Source: Vandiemenella viatica (lineage: Eukaryota; Arthropoda; Insecta; Orthoptera; Morabidae). From it: a DNA stretch of 64,000 nt. Numbering within the stretch: the first letter of the stretch is position 1; every line of letters starts with the position of its first letter. Made by a program: the position numbers and the translations under genes. The DNA lies in contig JARYHS010011408.1 in NCBI GenBank assembly GCA_031002005.1, positions 217,289,473 to 217,353,472 on the forward strand, written 5' to 3'. Shown here piece after piece: positions 33,661-46,400 of this stretch. The notes below the pieces were generated by a model, which saw only the letters and a list, made by a program, of their open reading frames with translations, ran no database searches and had not been told where the DNA came from.

Positions 33661-35599
33661 AAATATATATATTTTTTTACATTAAAATGGATCCATCAAA
33701 CGAAATTTATATCTACTTAACAACACAGAAAATTATTTTGTTTGACAATATAACAAAAATTTTATATGCTTGTTTTCGCAAAAACAAGTAAAAGATTTTT
33801 AATACATTTTCTTAAGGTACATGGTATGAGAATTTTTGTGGGAGGATGTCGAAAGTAAGAACTAAATCAGTTTCCTTTAAAATGTCATATCCTTCAAGAT
33901 AGGCCCTAGCTCATAATTGTTACCATTCACAGAAAATTTTAATTCTCTAAGATTGCACAAAGGAAAATACTGCGAACTGAGTAAAAATTATTCTTAGTGT
34001 TTTCATAAACCTTTCTGTTTTATTTTCACAAATTGTCAGCAGTGGAGCGAGCATTCAAAAAGCTAAGATGGTCTGAGGGTTGCATTTTCCATTTCCAACT
34101 CTACTGCTTTTTGAATGTTCTTATTCACTACCCAGTTAAGTGGAAAAAGTAATCGTGTGATTAGTGCTATGACTATACTTCAATGAGCGAATTTTGGCCA
34201 CTTACAATTGATATTATTATTAATTATTTCAATTTAATGATGCTCATGTCCATGTGGAAATTTATCTACAAAGCTAATTATTACCACGCGAAATTTTATG
34301 TTAAATTTCATGATTAATCCCAGATCCGCACTTACTGTATATCCAAATGAAAGACGCCCTTAATCCAGAATCAAGCGTTAAATTATGATAATCTATTACC
34401 ACTATTAATTGTATGCCTTATTTGCTCCCAACGCTGTATTTACCGCCACAATATCTTCCAATTCCCAATCCAGATCCTTTCTTATAACACTTCTTTTTTT
34501 AATACTGTTTATATTCTACAATAATTTCAACAAATACCGTTAGTTGCAGCTGTCCCCTTTTGCAACCACCTTCAGTCCAGTATCTGATACCCATGTCTTC
34601 GTACAAGTATTTTAAGCTATATTGAAGTGTGGCTTTACAAGGTTTTCGGCCAAATCCCTTCATTTCCCCGATACATAGCCTCATCAGCCTCACTAATGAA
34701 TGCCGAAATTCGAAACCTTTTTTTTATGTCGGGAGTTCCTGCAGGTGTGATTTAAGTTATACTTGTAACATTGTACGTGGCACTTCCCCCGAAAACGTAC
34801 TTATTCCAGTCCCTTTCGAAGGGAAACTCTCTCACTAGTTTTTCGTCTGGGATCAAGTGCTCATGATCCATTATTCCTCGCGTCCTAATACAGCTAATTT
34901 TTTGGATTTTACATTAAGCAGACGTAAAGAAAAAAAAAATACGATACGAGACAAATTCGTGAAGTTGTGCGCGCAATCTGCGCGAGGGCCGTGTAAATTG
35001 TTTGCTAACATGTTTTATATTATTTGAAGAGACACTTTTCGACCACCAGAAGCAGACAATATTAGTGTATGAAATTCGCGGAACAGATTTCAAATCAGAT
35101 CTGAAACTTTCAAAGAGTGAAAACCCTGTGAAATCCAAACAGCAACATCGAAAGTCCGATAAACCAAAGTTTAACCTCGTGAATTTTTATGACAATAATT
35201 TTTCTACAAAAAAAGAATAGTAGCATAAAAGAAACCTTCAACAATGTTGTTACGAGTTTTTAGGCTAATTTTAATGTCTATCTTCGATGGATTGTGTGAC
35301 CTCTGGTTGGATTTCATCAAATGTCTTTGGCGGGAGATTAACAAAAGATTATCATTTCCCTTCTCCCGCAATCCGCATCCTCTCATGTAAGACTCATAAG
35401 GCACACTGCAGATTTGAAGCTAGATCTTAAGAATTCAAACTGTGAACATTTCATCAAAATCTTTTAGGTAATTTTTGAATGACACAACTAGAGACAGCCC
35501 ACTACTGATTTAAGCATAGATACAGAGATAATTAGTGGTGAGACACCACTCAATGTTATACAAATTTCAGTAGCTATATTATAAAACAGAGTAGAAAGG
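33661..35599. other. No gene seen
   Basis: AT-rich intergenic DNA with no conserved frame or recognised repeat. Confidence 0.5.
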
Positions 35600-35860
35600 A
35601 AGGAGGTTAAACAATTGTGTACAAGAATGGGGAAAAGAAAGTTACTGAGGAATTGAATAAGACAGAGATATTAAGTAAGTTTTTTAATGATACTATTAGG
35701 GAATAGCATTCAAGGATACCAGGTGGGAAATAAGGGAGGCACTTTCCACATAATTAAAAATAAGCAGGCTAAATAATTTGAAATTGATTCTAAGGATGTT
35801 ATCATGGAACTAAGAAAATTAAAAATTCATATTAGTAACAAATAAAAGCATTTCCACTAT
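35600..35860 (+). mobile_element. Degraded LINE fragment related to 62165-64000
   Basis: Words such as gagatattaagtaag-tttt-aatgatactattagg and the translated stretch KKFEIDSKDVIMELRKLK correspond in order to the segment AEILSNWFSESIRD ... KKFEIHPEEIMKEISKLK of the + strand LINE at the window end. There are many stops and it is short. Confidence 0.6.
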
Positions 35861-36449
35861 TGCTCAAACCTACAAACAGTATTCATCAAAAATTCTAACC
35901 AACTAGTTGCAGCTCATGTCACTGAAGATAATGCCAATAATTTCAGGTCCTTCTGTATTGAGTGTACTGTTATATTCTTAGTAGTTGGAAGCAGTGCCTG
36001 CAGAACTCAGGAAGCTGAGCTGGCCTACCAATGCAAAATGGCAGCAGGCATCAGATGTGAGAGGATCACCATTTCCTTTCTCACCTTCCTCCCTTTCTGA
36101 GCCCTCTGTAAAAACTGACTGTGTTTCACTGACTTCTTCCAAAGGAAGCACTTCTTATTACAGTTGAGTATATTGATGTTTGTCATTATTTATCGACAGT
36201 TACAAATTTTACAATCACTATTCAGTTAAAATTATTTTTCTACTTTCTATCTTTTTCTTAAATTTTTCTTTTAATTTTATGTTATTTGTCTTTTGGAAAG
36301 TAAGTTTTTATGCCCAAATTCACTGCAATCATTGACCTCACTTTTAAACCATTCCTCATACAATCAATCAATTATCATGCTGCCTGTTTCTGACAGTAAA
36401 CTCTAAACTGTCTCACAGTCAACATCACTTTCCGCTGCTAGTAAACTGT

Positions 36450-36695
36450 GAGTGGTCTGGTAGCTCAGTGGTTAAGGTGCTTGCTTTCGAAAGTTCGCTG
36501 CTCCGGTCCAGGGCTCAAATTCTGGTTGGTGCAGGAAGTTTAGAGTTGTGTTTGGTCATGTGAGCTACGTCATGTTGTTCCATGTTGAATTGTAGGTCCT
36601 TAAGGAAAGGAACTGTCCATCCTACCTGTTATACAAAGACTTAGTATGCCCCATTCGAGATGATCCAACCATTTGTGATGTGGATTAAGTCAGTT
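36450..36695 (+). repeat. tRNA-derived SINE, family B
   Basis: The head tggtagctcagtggttaagg is a good tRNA box A context and gggctcaaattctgg a degenerate box B. The body contains gagctacgtcatgttg, actgtcc and cttagtatgcc and ends near gtggattaagtcag. The family's second copy is inverted at 18205-18420. Confidence 0.8.
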
Positions 36696-36874
36696 TTTTA
36701 GTAAATTGTAATGTTTTTTTTGTTAAATGACTGTCTATCTGTTTCTGAGCCATCCTCCTGTAACTGTGTTTGTGTATTATTTTTTATGTTTTTTAATTGA
36801 AAATTGAAAATCTTTTTGAAGTATCTCCAGTGATACAGAATAAACATATATTGTCTTCACTTGGAACTCATTTA

Positions 36875-37121
36875 CCGAGCGTAGTGGTATAACGGATAGC
36901 GTTCTGGCCTCGCATTCGGGAGGACGGCAGTTCGAATCCCCGTCCGGGCATCCAGATTTGGGTTTTCCATGGTTTCCCCAAATCACTCCAGGTGAATGCC
37001 GGGATGCTTCCTTCAAAAGGCCATGGCCGAATTCCTTCCCATTCCTTGCCCCCATCCTTTCCCGTCTCTAAAGACCACGTTGTTAAAAAGGGACGTTAAA
37101 CTGTTAAAAAAAAAAAAAAAA
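36875..37121 (+). repeat. tRNA-derived SINE, family A (young copy)
   Basis: Head ccgagcgtagtggtataacg, box B agttcgaatcc, central domain and terminal A run. An exact 13-bp direct repeat TGGAACTCATTTA at 36862-36874 and 37122-37134 is a textbook target-site duplication, so this is one of the youngest insertions here. It lies about 300 bp upstream of the kinesin start codon. Confidence 0.95.
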
Positions 37122-37414
37122 TGGAACTCATTTAGTTAGCTTGCCTTAACATTTTTTAAACAAAAATGATATATTTTAAAATATTATGATATAATTTTGA
37201 AATAGATTCCATTCTGAGATTTAGTTACAGTTATTCAGTAATTAATTGTATTTTCATTTTCCAGATAACTCAAATTCAATGAGTCTAAAAGAAGAGAATG
37301 TGGAATATGCATCTTGAGATTTCAATATTAATTGTTTAAAATAGTGCACCATACTGATGGTGATTCTTGTCCTTCAAACCACCAAAGTAACTTTCACGTT
37401 TTGTAAAGTTCAGA

Positions 37415-37486
37415 ATGTGTGAAAGTGTCCGTGTTGTAGCTCGATGTCGTCCATTAAGTATTAGGGAAAGTGAACTTGGATGTAAG
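37415..37486 (+). CDS. Kif17: Kinesin exon 1 (start codon, β1 strand)
   Basis: This 24-codon exon reads [18 protein letters not shown] followed by SELGCK. It ends at a gtacac donor in phase 0. It joins exon 2 (CVVSVDHE) to align with the start of KIF17, where a C-x-x-VV-VD pattern spans the same point. An upstream in-frame TAA at 37388-37390 closes the frame. It is too short for a standard ORF scan. A 5' untranslated exon may precede it, since cag directly before aATG could be an acceptor. Confidence 0.85.
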
Positions 37487-40400
37487 GTACACAGATTTTT
37501 ATTATTATTGCATCTGTTGTATATAGTTACTTATAGTATGCAGAAAATAAACTCCTAAATTATATCCCGATTTGGAATGACACAAATGAGTTGTTTGGGA
37601 GTACACAATTTTTAACTGCTGACAAAATTTTAGTGAAACATAAAATCAGTGGAAAGAAGTCCTGACAGCAATAAAATTATTTAAGCATCAGAAATACAAA
37701 TATTTCTGCAGATCTATTCAATATGAGCTATCACTTAGCTTCTCAGCTCACTGAAGGGGTGTTAATAGATGTACAAAATAAAAGTATTATCAAAGAAAAG
37801 AAAACAAAAATGGTACAGAAAACAAGCTTTGTATCTGCTGGACTTTCATTTAAATCAATGTATCTGTAGTGCAGATTGAAGTTTTTGTCAATGCCACAAG
37901 AGATTTGAGGGAATTAGGGTGCATTATATGAAAGTACCTGGGTGACCGATCTTCATTCAGCATCTTTCAATTTCTGTTCAATATACAAGATTTTGAGTAA
38001 AGTTTGCTTAAATTAAAAGGCTTGAAGCCTTCCTAGCCATTTTGAGGTGCAGAACTTCTTGTTCTAACCAAAGAGAAGCTTAACTAACAACAGTAGGCTT
38101 ACTGGTACCTGAAACCTCTACGAGATGAGGTTAGATCCGTTTCCAGAAACCAAATTCAAGAATTGTCATTTTCTTTGTAAAATCGTGTTACTTAAAAAGC
38201 AAAATGCTATTTACGTATTAAAGTTCATCCAAATTGTGAGAGCCATTTCCAAGATTGTCTAGTTTACCACCTCATAAATTGCTTTTAAATATAAATGCTA
38301 TTACTATGTTAAATACAAATCTTAATGCTAATCATGGATTAATTAATAGTGCAATATTTGTGGTATTTCACTTAAATGAGAACATTATATGTGCTAAATT
38401 TATTCACTCTGATAAAACTATGCTCATAGCTCACATCTTCTGATCAACGGTGCCTTTTCAAATGATAAGAAAATGATTCACAAAAGAAGTAACCTTCGTT
38501 ATGAACATTAATAAAGCACAAGGTCAGATGCTTCAAAAGGTAGGATTGTATTTATCAGAACTTGCTTTTTTGTATGGACACCCATACACGGCTTTTCTAC
38601 AAGTTTGTAGATTCATTAATATTTATTTTGTGTTAAAGACAAATACGGTCAAAAAGTCAATGATGACCACTTTATAACTGCTAGTATTGTTTTCAAAGAA
38701 AGTTTGTAAAGTAAAGAAGATTGAAAAAAGGACATCTGGCAAAGCCAATATATTTTTAAACATCCACTTTTTAAATGTTTTACAATCAAACATGTAGTAT
38801 TTAATGATAATGACTTTTTACAGTAAAAGTGATATTATTACTAATCTTCAGATAAAATACCTTTCATTAATCAATATTGCATTTACTTATTTCCACATTA
38901 TTATATTACCATTCGGTGACTGTCCATGATACTACTTACATGGATCAGCTAGTGTACCAAAATTATTCGTTTAAAGTTATAAGAGTTTCTTGCTGTAGTC
39001 AAAGAGAACTTAACTAACATCAGCCCAGCTTAATGGTACCTGAGACCAGGATTCAAACCAGGTACCTTCCAATTCCAAGTCAGACAGATTAAGTGACTAA
39101 ACTACCAGAATGCAACACAGAGTTCATTAATTTAATTGAAATGCACAATCTCAGTTGAAAGAAGGAGATTTGGGCAGAAGATCAATTCGTGAATAATGAT
39201 TAGAAATTAATCCACAGTCCTCTGGCACTCAGTTATGATGGACATGAGCTACTAGTGGTAAGGATCTGCAGGGATACAAAGGAAAAAACTTGGGACCCAG
39301 CTTCCTCTCCCCACAGCAGGAAGGCAAGTGAACAGGAGCCCTTATGAAGAAACTTAATACATATTCAGTGTTCAGAAGAAGGGGCAGGATGGAAATTGTA
39401 AACTGGGCATTTATGACAGTAAAAATAATTGAATTATTTATAATGAATAACTGAACTACCTTCTAAAAGTATGTCACTATAAATTCTCTGAAAGCTCACT
39501 ATAAAATTATGTCAGCTCTTGGTTCTATATAGAAGGTGTAAAAATTCAGCAAATATAATCATTAAATGTTGTACTAATTACTTACAGCAAAAAGTCACAA
39601 AATCTTGCAGGATTTAATTTTTTTTTAATAGCAGAAAATATAATGATATTTACCCATTGGATAGGCCTCATAAAGAATCTGTTAATGCTATAGGTGATTT
39701 TTATAAGAAATTTTTATTTTTCAGTGTGTTGTGTCTGTAGACCATGAATACAATTCATGCTCAGTGGCTAATCCAGCAGATGAATCTTTACCTCAAAAAA
39801 CATTTACATTTGATGGAGTTTATGATCATCAGTCAAGAACTGAGGAGATATACAATGAATCTGTGTATCCTCTTATAGAGGTAGGTTTATAAGTTAGAAG
39901 ATAAGTACATGGTATTTCAGGAAACCAATCACTTTTTCCTCACTCTTTCTCTCACATGTATATAGAGCAGTGGCAGCTCTAGACGTAGTACCACTGTGAC
40001 ATGTCACTACCTCTAATCATGAATAAACAAATTAAAAAATAAATGCAGTGAAAGAAAAATAAATATTTATAAATGCGGCATTCTCTACGCTACAGCTAGG
40101 GAAAGTAATGAACTCCATCTGTTGGCCACATCAGTGAACTGTTTCGCTGTCGTGGAGACAAATCTTGGTTGGCACAGATCGCGCATGCGCTCTAGCATTT
40201 TCGTGGAAATATTCAAGGTCGGGGTTCGCTTTGTTAATGGGGAATGGAGACAACTTCATTCTGTCACACGCTGCAGCTCGATTAGTAATACTGTCGGCAG
40301 AGTGCAGCAGCTGCCATTTTTGTAGCATTCAACTCACTGGAACACTGTTCGCTGATTACTGGTGGTCCGCGAACATAGTTCAGGTGTTCCACAGGCATAA

Positions 40401-43400
40401 TATCATAAATTCTGGTACCATATTCGTACTGTATAAGGCTGTATGCCCAACATTTAAAAGCCTTGAATATTTCAATGACCCGGCAAAAATGTGGCATTTC
40501 CAGGATCAGATAGAACAGCATTGTTTCTACAACAGTCTATTCACTTCCATGTGGCATCTAGAGATTAAGTAAATGACGGTTTACCAAGGGTTTTAAATGA
40601 GTATGAGGAACCGCGGTAGTTGATAAGATTGGTAACGCGAGTGGTGAAGTAAATAAAAATAAAAGGCATACGGTCTAGCGTCTTTTATTTTGGTTTATGT
40701 ATGTAGGCCGGTGGTATAGTGTAGCACCCATGCTGTAGTAACATTATTATTTATCTGGTTTGGTCTGATTAACATGTAATTAACTTTTAATAGTTCACAT
40801 CCAGTTTCATATCTGCATTTTCATAGGATTCAAAACATGGTTTTAGATTTATTATGTTATAATGGTACATTTTAACAACGACAAAATAAAATTAGGCCCA
40901 GGGTGGAAGACATTAAAAAAGACAGAGGAAAAATTGTGGAGGTGACTGGCGACAGAGGAAGGAAACTCATAAGAGGAAAATGAAGTCGCGCAATCGTCGT
41001 CCATATTCGGCTGAAATGAAAAGGAGAAGAAAAAAAAAAGGTCTGTGTGAGTTAGTGTCCTACAGGCTACAGCATTATTTTTGAAAATTTACTGGTCCTC
41101 GGGTTGAAAAAGGTTTGAAGCTTTGTCAATGCGAGCAGGCAATATTGTTTTTTTTTTTTCTTAGATTCTCTGAAGGAGAATTACATAAGATTATGAATGC
41201 ATGTAACAGGAAACGATTCTCAAGAGAATTGTGTTCCACTGCCGTCGTGGTCATCGAAGACAGTGCCGGATAAGAAAGTATGGGGTCCTAAGCACTCTCA
41301 AAAATTTTGATTCCCTCTGTTTTTGAAATTAATTATATGTATTTTATAAGTTCAAAGAAAAGGTTTTGTAGATGACTAATAGAATTTATCATATTTTTAT
41401 TCAATTAACAAACGAATTTTACAATTTATCATATTTTTAAAATTACTTTTATTTATCGTACACTACTATGAAACAAAAAATTAATTTCCATGCTTTTCAT
41501 ATAATTTTGATTGTTTTATTGTGGATGATTTTATTTTTTATTATTTTTATTTAGTGAAAAAAGTGAACTTTCAGGTAGCCTTCAAAAATCAAGGGCTCCA
41601 GGCTACTGCCTAGTCGTGCCTAGTCCTACCTTTTGGGTAATCCAACACTGCTTGTAGATCAACTTGTCGGTTTTTGGTATATCACTAAATGTTTACCGTT
41701 TAGTCAATTTTAAAAACATTTATCATTGATTAATTTCAAAATAATTTAATTAATCCGGCAGGTAATGAGATTTTCACACGTTACAAATCTTTATATAGCG
41801 AGATTCTTACTCTGAGCTGTTTTTCACCTTTCACTTCAATGATGATCAGTATGCCGTGGAAACATTCTGTGGCGGATCCAGGGAAGGAGAGGGCTAGAAG
41901 GCTTAGGCGCCCCCCACCACCAAAAGCACCAAGGTCACCCCCGACGACATGGAATTTGGGAACCTTTTTTTATGCTGTTCTTATAAGGGTGGCATTCTGG
42001 AGTAATAAGCCCCCCAAACCAAATCCTAGCCCCCCCCCCCAATCAAACCAAAATCCTGGATCCGCCACTAGAAACATTTTTTGTTGTCACCACCTGAGGA
42101 AATCACTTCGGCCGCCACTGATATAGAGAATTACACATTAGAATAATCTTAACTTAGGTGTTGACAGGGCATCATGGACACATGTAACATGTGTCCATTA
42201 CATGTGTCCTTGCTGCCCTGCCATCATCTAAGGCAAATGGTGGTTCATTTCCCTATATTAATTTGTAATTCCATTTTGCTATTATCACCCTTTATTTCAT
42301 TGTAAATATAATATATAATGAAATAAAGAGTGCTGTGTAATAAAAGGAATTACAAATTAGGATAGGAAAATGAACCACTGCTTACCTTACTATTAGATGA
42401 TAGTTTTGTGCCATAGTGCTTATGCTTCATTTTTAATTACTAGCTGCTGGAGTAAGCAGTCGACCTTCCACTTGGTGAGATGGAGTAAACTGCTTGAAAA
42501 GGAATCAGATGAGCTGAGGAAAATAACAATTAATTCAGATAAAAATTTAATTTCAATTTTTCTTTTCAGTTATACAACCAATGATTTAACCTATTTTGAT
42601 CTAGAACATTTCTTTTATTGCTTACAAATGTTTGCCAAGCAAGCAAAAACAAAGTAATATATTACAGAGAATAGAATAACAAATACTAGCTATTATGTAT
42701 CTTTAGCAGTAAAATCAACTCAAACAAGGGCAGAGAAGGTAAAATCATCAAAGTAAACTTGATGATATGGAAAACTGCATTTCAAACAATCATTGAAATC
42801 AAATTAGACTATAAAGGAAGCACTTGTATGTTACGAATATCTAGGTATCCCATTAATTCCATCAAGAAATTAATAGGTCACTTGAAATACTGTGTTCATC
42901 TTTTTTTATGTGTCTTTAATAATAGTTTACTTTATGTATGCATATTCAAACTCATATTATGGATTGTTTCCTATTTTATTATTGTTGTCATTTTCATTCT
43001 GACAGGGTGTTTTAGATGGCTATAACAGCACCATATTTGCATATGGACAAACAGGCTGTGGGAAAAGTTTCACAATGCATGGCTCCAGTGACCAGCTTTC
43101 AGAACCTGGAATTACATCTATAGCAATAGACCATATTTTTGATTCAATAGCCCTTGCAGAAAATACAAAATACCTGGTTTTAGTATCTTATTTAGAAATA
43201 TACAATGATGAGATAAGAGACCTTCTTGGAAGTTATGGAAAACGAAAACTGGAACTAAAGGAACATGCTGAAAATGGAATTATTGTTCAGGGTAAGCAAA
43301 TACTATTAGAATAGTCTGTCTGTCTTAAGAACAAAACTTAATTTTATTGTGGATGGTGTTTGAAACCTTTTGATGGACCTCACAAAGAAGAGCTGTATGG

Positions 43401-46400
43401 TTTAATGAGGAAAAATAATGACTGTAGGATCCTCATTTATTGTGCTGAAAAATATATCTTCAACATTTCCCTGTCTACTCCATCATGAGTTTTGTTTGCA
43501 TTTGTCTGCAGTTAGCTCCTAGTGGGTGAGGTTTATATATATATAATGCCTAAGAATTTATGTGTCATCATTGAATTTTGAAAATGTTACATGACTGAGA
43601 CAAAGCAACCAAATTAGCCTTCAACAAGGAAATCTCTTACCTCCTGTTCTTAAAACATACTTTAGTCGTTGTTGAATGGTGAGATCCATGCTGCATAGCT
43701 GAGGCAGTGGCTGGAAGTAGGATAAACCAAGATCCAGGTGGTCACACTGGAGTTCCTTGCAGCCTATGAGGAGTAATTATAATCTTATTACTCGCCTTCA
43801 CTTAAGGCACTATCTTCTTCAGACAGAGAGATCTATCTGGGTATGTTGCTAGCAGAGTATCTTTGACATTATATCAAATGTTTACTATTGTTCATTGTAT
43901 TCTGTGTATGAGTGGGATCTCCAGATGAATTGTGCATTATTTTAAACATAACTACCTCTGTATATTCAAAGTCTTATGTTTCTGTGTCACATTCAATCTT
44001 ATTCCAAAAGTAGTATGATGGGATTAATATTTAACAGAGTTTGCTAGCGTCTGCACAGCTGTTCAAACAATTCTTTTTCATAGAAACAATCAGATATTTT
44101 GTATTTTTATGAACATTTCATATTTATATTATTTTCTTCTACTACTTTTTTAGGTACTGTATTACTTTTATTTTAGTGGAATTTGGAGCCCTAAAGTTGA
44201 GTTTAGTCTGTCATTATGTTTAATTTTTGGGGGCTTGACTGCATGTTTTGCAACTCATTTTGCAGTTTTGATTTGTTATACTGAAACTGAAAACTATCTC
44301 TCAGCCTGCTTTGCTGATTTGATGTTTGTACTGAAGTTTTCTTGAACCACCAATCTGACCTCCTTCTCTGGCAGAACTTATTTTGTGTATGTTAATTACA
44401 TGATAATTACTCAATGGTTCTGATTCCATATCAGATATAAAATCCAGAATGAAAGGAAGATATCATATCCTACCGCTGACTCGCTAGCCTAATATATCTA
44501 TTTTAGAGAAATCCAACTGACCATGGAGTTTTGGGCCGATTTAAATTTTATACTGACACTAGTAGAGTTCCCGGCATTGATCGGTCTAGTTGGCATTGAT
44601 TTACCCATACACTATTTTTATTCATGCGATGAGAAGCATGTACCAATTTCATACAATTCATGCCATCCATTTCCGGAATTAAAGCAAACCTAGATTCATC
44701 TGCACTCTACCAAGAAAGGAATGGGTAGAAGTTGATTTACATGTACACTATTTTTATTCGCCCTAGAAGATTCGTGCCTACCAAGCAAAGCAACACAGTT
44801 CTAAGAATGGGGTGGTTTGGAGGCTTTGATACAGAATTTCAGTTTATTTGATGAATTTAGTGGTTGATTCTTATATATCCTGATGAGACAAATCAAAAGT
44901 AAAGAATAAATTTTTTTGATATCTCACTTAGTTCTCGAGATATTTAATGTTAAAAATTAGGTATAATTCCTTGTGCTTTTGGTGACGTTTTTCCTGCTCC
45001 AGGCTGTATTTCAACCTAACCTCCACAACTAAGAAGAAAACAAAACACCCATTGTGCATGTTCACTGTGTAATTCCTAGTGCAATTTTTTTTCTGGTCCA
45101 GGCAGCATGTCAACCTAACCACCTCAATTTTGAGATACAATATCTCGAGAACTAAGTGAGATATCAAGAAATGGTATTCTTTACTTTCAATTTGTCTTGT
45201 TGAGTTACAGAAGAATTCATGATCAAATATGGTGTTTGCGAAATTTTTCATGGCCTCTTTTTAAACTAACCACCGCAGTTTATTTTACAAATACTCTAGC
45301 ACTACCTGAAAATTTCTGAGTCGATTTTGACCGAGTTTTCACAGTATCAACATTAGGTTTGTCTTAATGTAGTTCCTCATCTGCAGGTGGAGCTGAAAAT
45401 TTTCTGATTATGCTACTTCATCTGGCACTGGAGCTCAGAATTAAGATATTGTTCCACACCTGTACAGTTGAATAGCAAGTATTCAGAATTATATCTTAAG
45501 TGTTTAGAACTAAGCAAGATATGAAAAAAAATATTATTTACTTTTGATTTGTCTTATGGAGTTATGACGAGTGCCAGTTTGTGGTCATCACCCATCTTTT
45601 CCACTCCATGCATTACTCCTAGTTCTACCCAATATCCTTCCAAGCCTCATCTCTATCAATATCTCTCCACCAGTACCTTGCCTATCTCTGCTGCACACTT
45701 TTAACCATTGGAATTACATTACATCCTTTATATAATCATAAATTATCTCCTGTAATTGTGGTTTCTTGGCATCTCAATTAAATTATTAAACTCTACAACT
45801 TTTTATTATACTCAGTCATTTCATTAATAATAATATAATATCTTGTTTGGTTGTCCAGATTTCATTTTCCATTTTTCCATAAATCATTCTAGGTTAATCC
45901 TAGAATGGTTCATTTAAAAAGGCCAAGGCTAAGTTCTTTTCCCCCAGTCCTTTCCCACCTCTAATGACCTTGATGTAAATGAGATGTAAAACCTTAAGGA
46001 AAAATTTAAAGAGGTTTTGGCAGATTCTTTTCATTTTTCTTTTATCTTTCCTTGTAATCACTTCCCTTTTATTTTATTTTTATGTTATTTTTTTTTTTTA
46101 ATGGAAAATGTTCATCTCTTTTACATTTCCCTCTTGTATCTTATTTTGATTAATTTATTTTCTCTGTTTACCACTTCCACTGATATGAGAATTCAGTTTT
46201 TCCCGGCCTATAAATGAAACAAAATCTTCACAGGTTATCTGCCAAGAATATCTTTATTAAACATAATTTCTTTAATACACAACGTTATGACAGGTTACCT
46301 GACGATGGCAGCGGAGGTTGCTGCCGAAATGTTGTGTATTAAAGAAATTATGTTTAATAAAGATATTATCCGGCAGATAACCTGTGAAGATTTTGTTTCA

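Larger units (their letters stand above)
39968..42119. mobile_element. 2.15-kb hAT-like element in kinesin intron 2
   Basis: The ends cagtggcagctc and, complemented, cagtggcggccg are flanked by an exact 8-bp duplication ATATAGAG (39960-39967, 42120-42127). No readable transposase is present. Two further elements lie inside: a family A hAT copy (about 40342-41127) and a 204-bp MITE (41867-42070). Confidence 0.82.

Noticed and set aside
34655..34735. Second hammerhead-like motif on the minus strand (ctgatgaggc ... gaaa)
   Set aside because: The bases between CTGATGA and GAAA do not form a closing stem II, so the match is by chance.
40122..40572. 135-codon + strand frame in intron 2 as an alternative kinesin exon
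   Set aside because: It has no kinesin similarity, lies inside a hAT-like element, and exon 2 joins exon 3 in phase without it.
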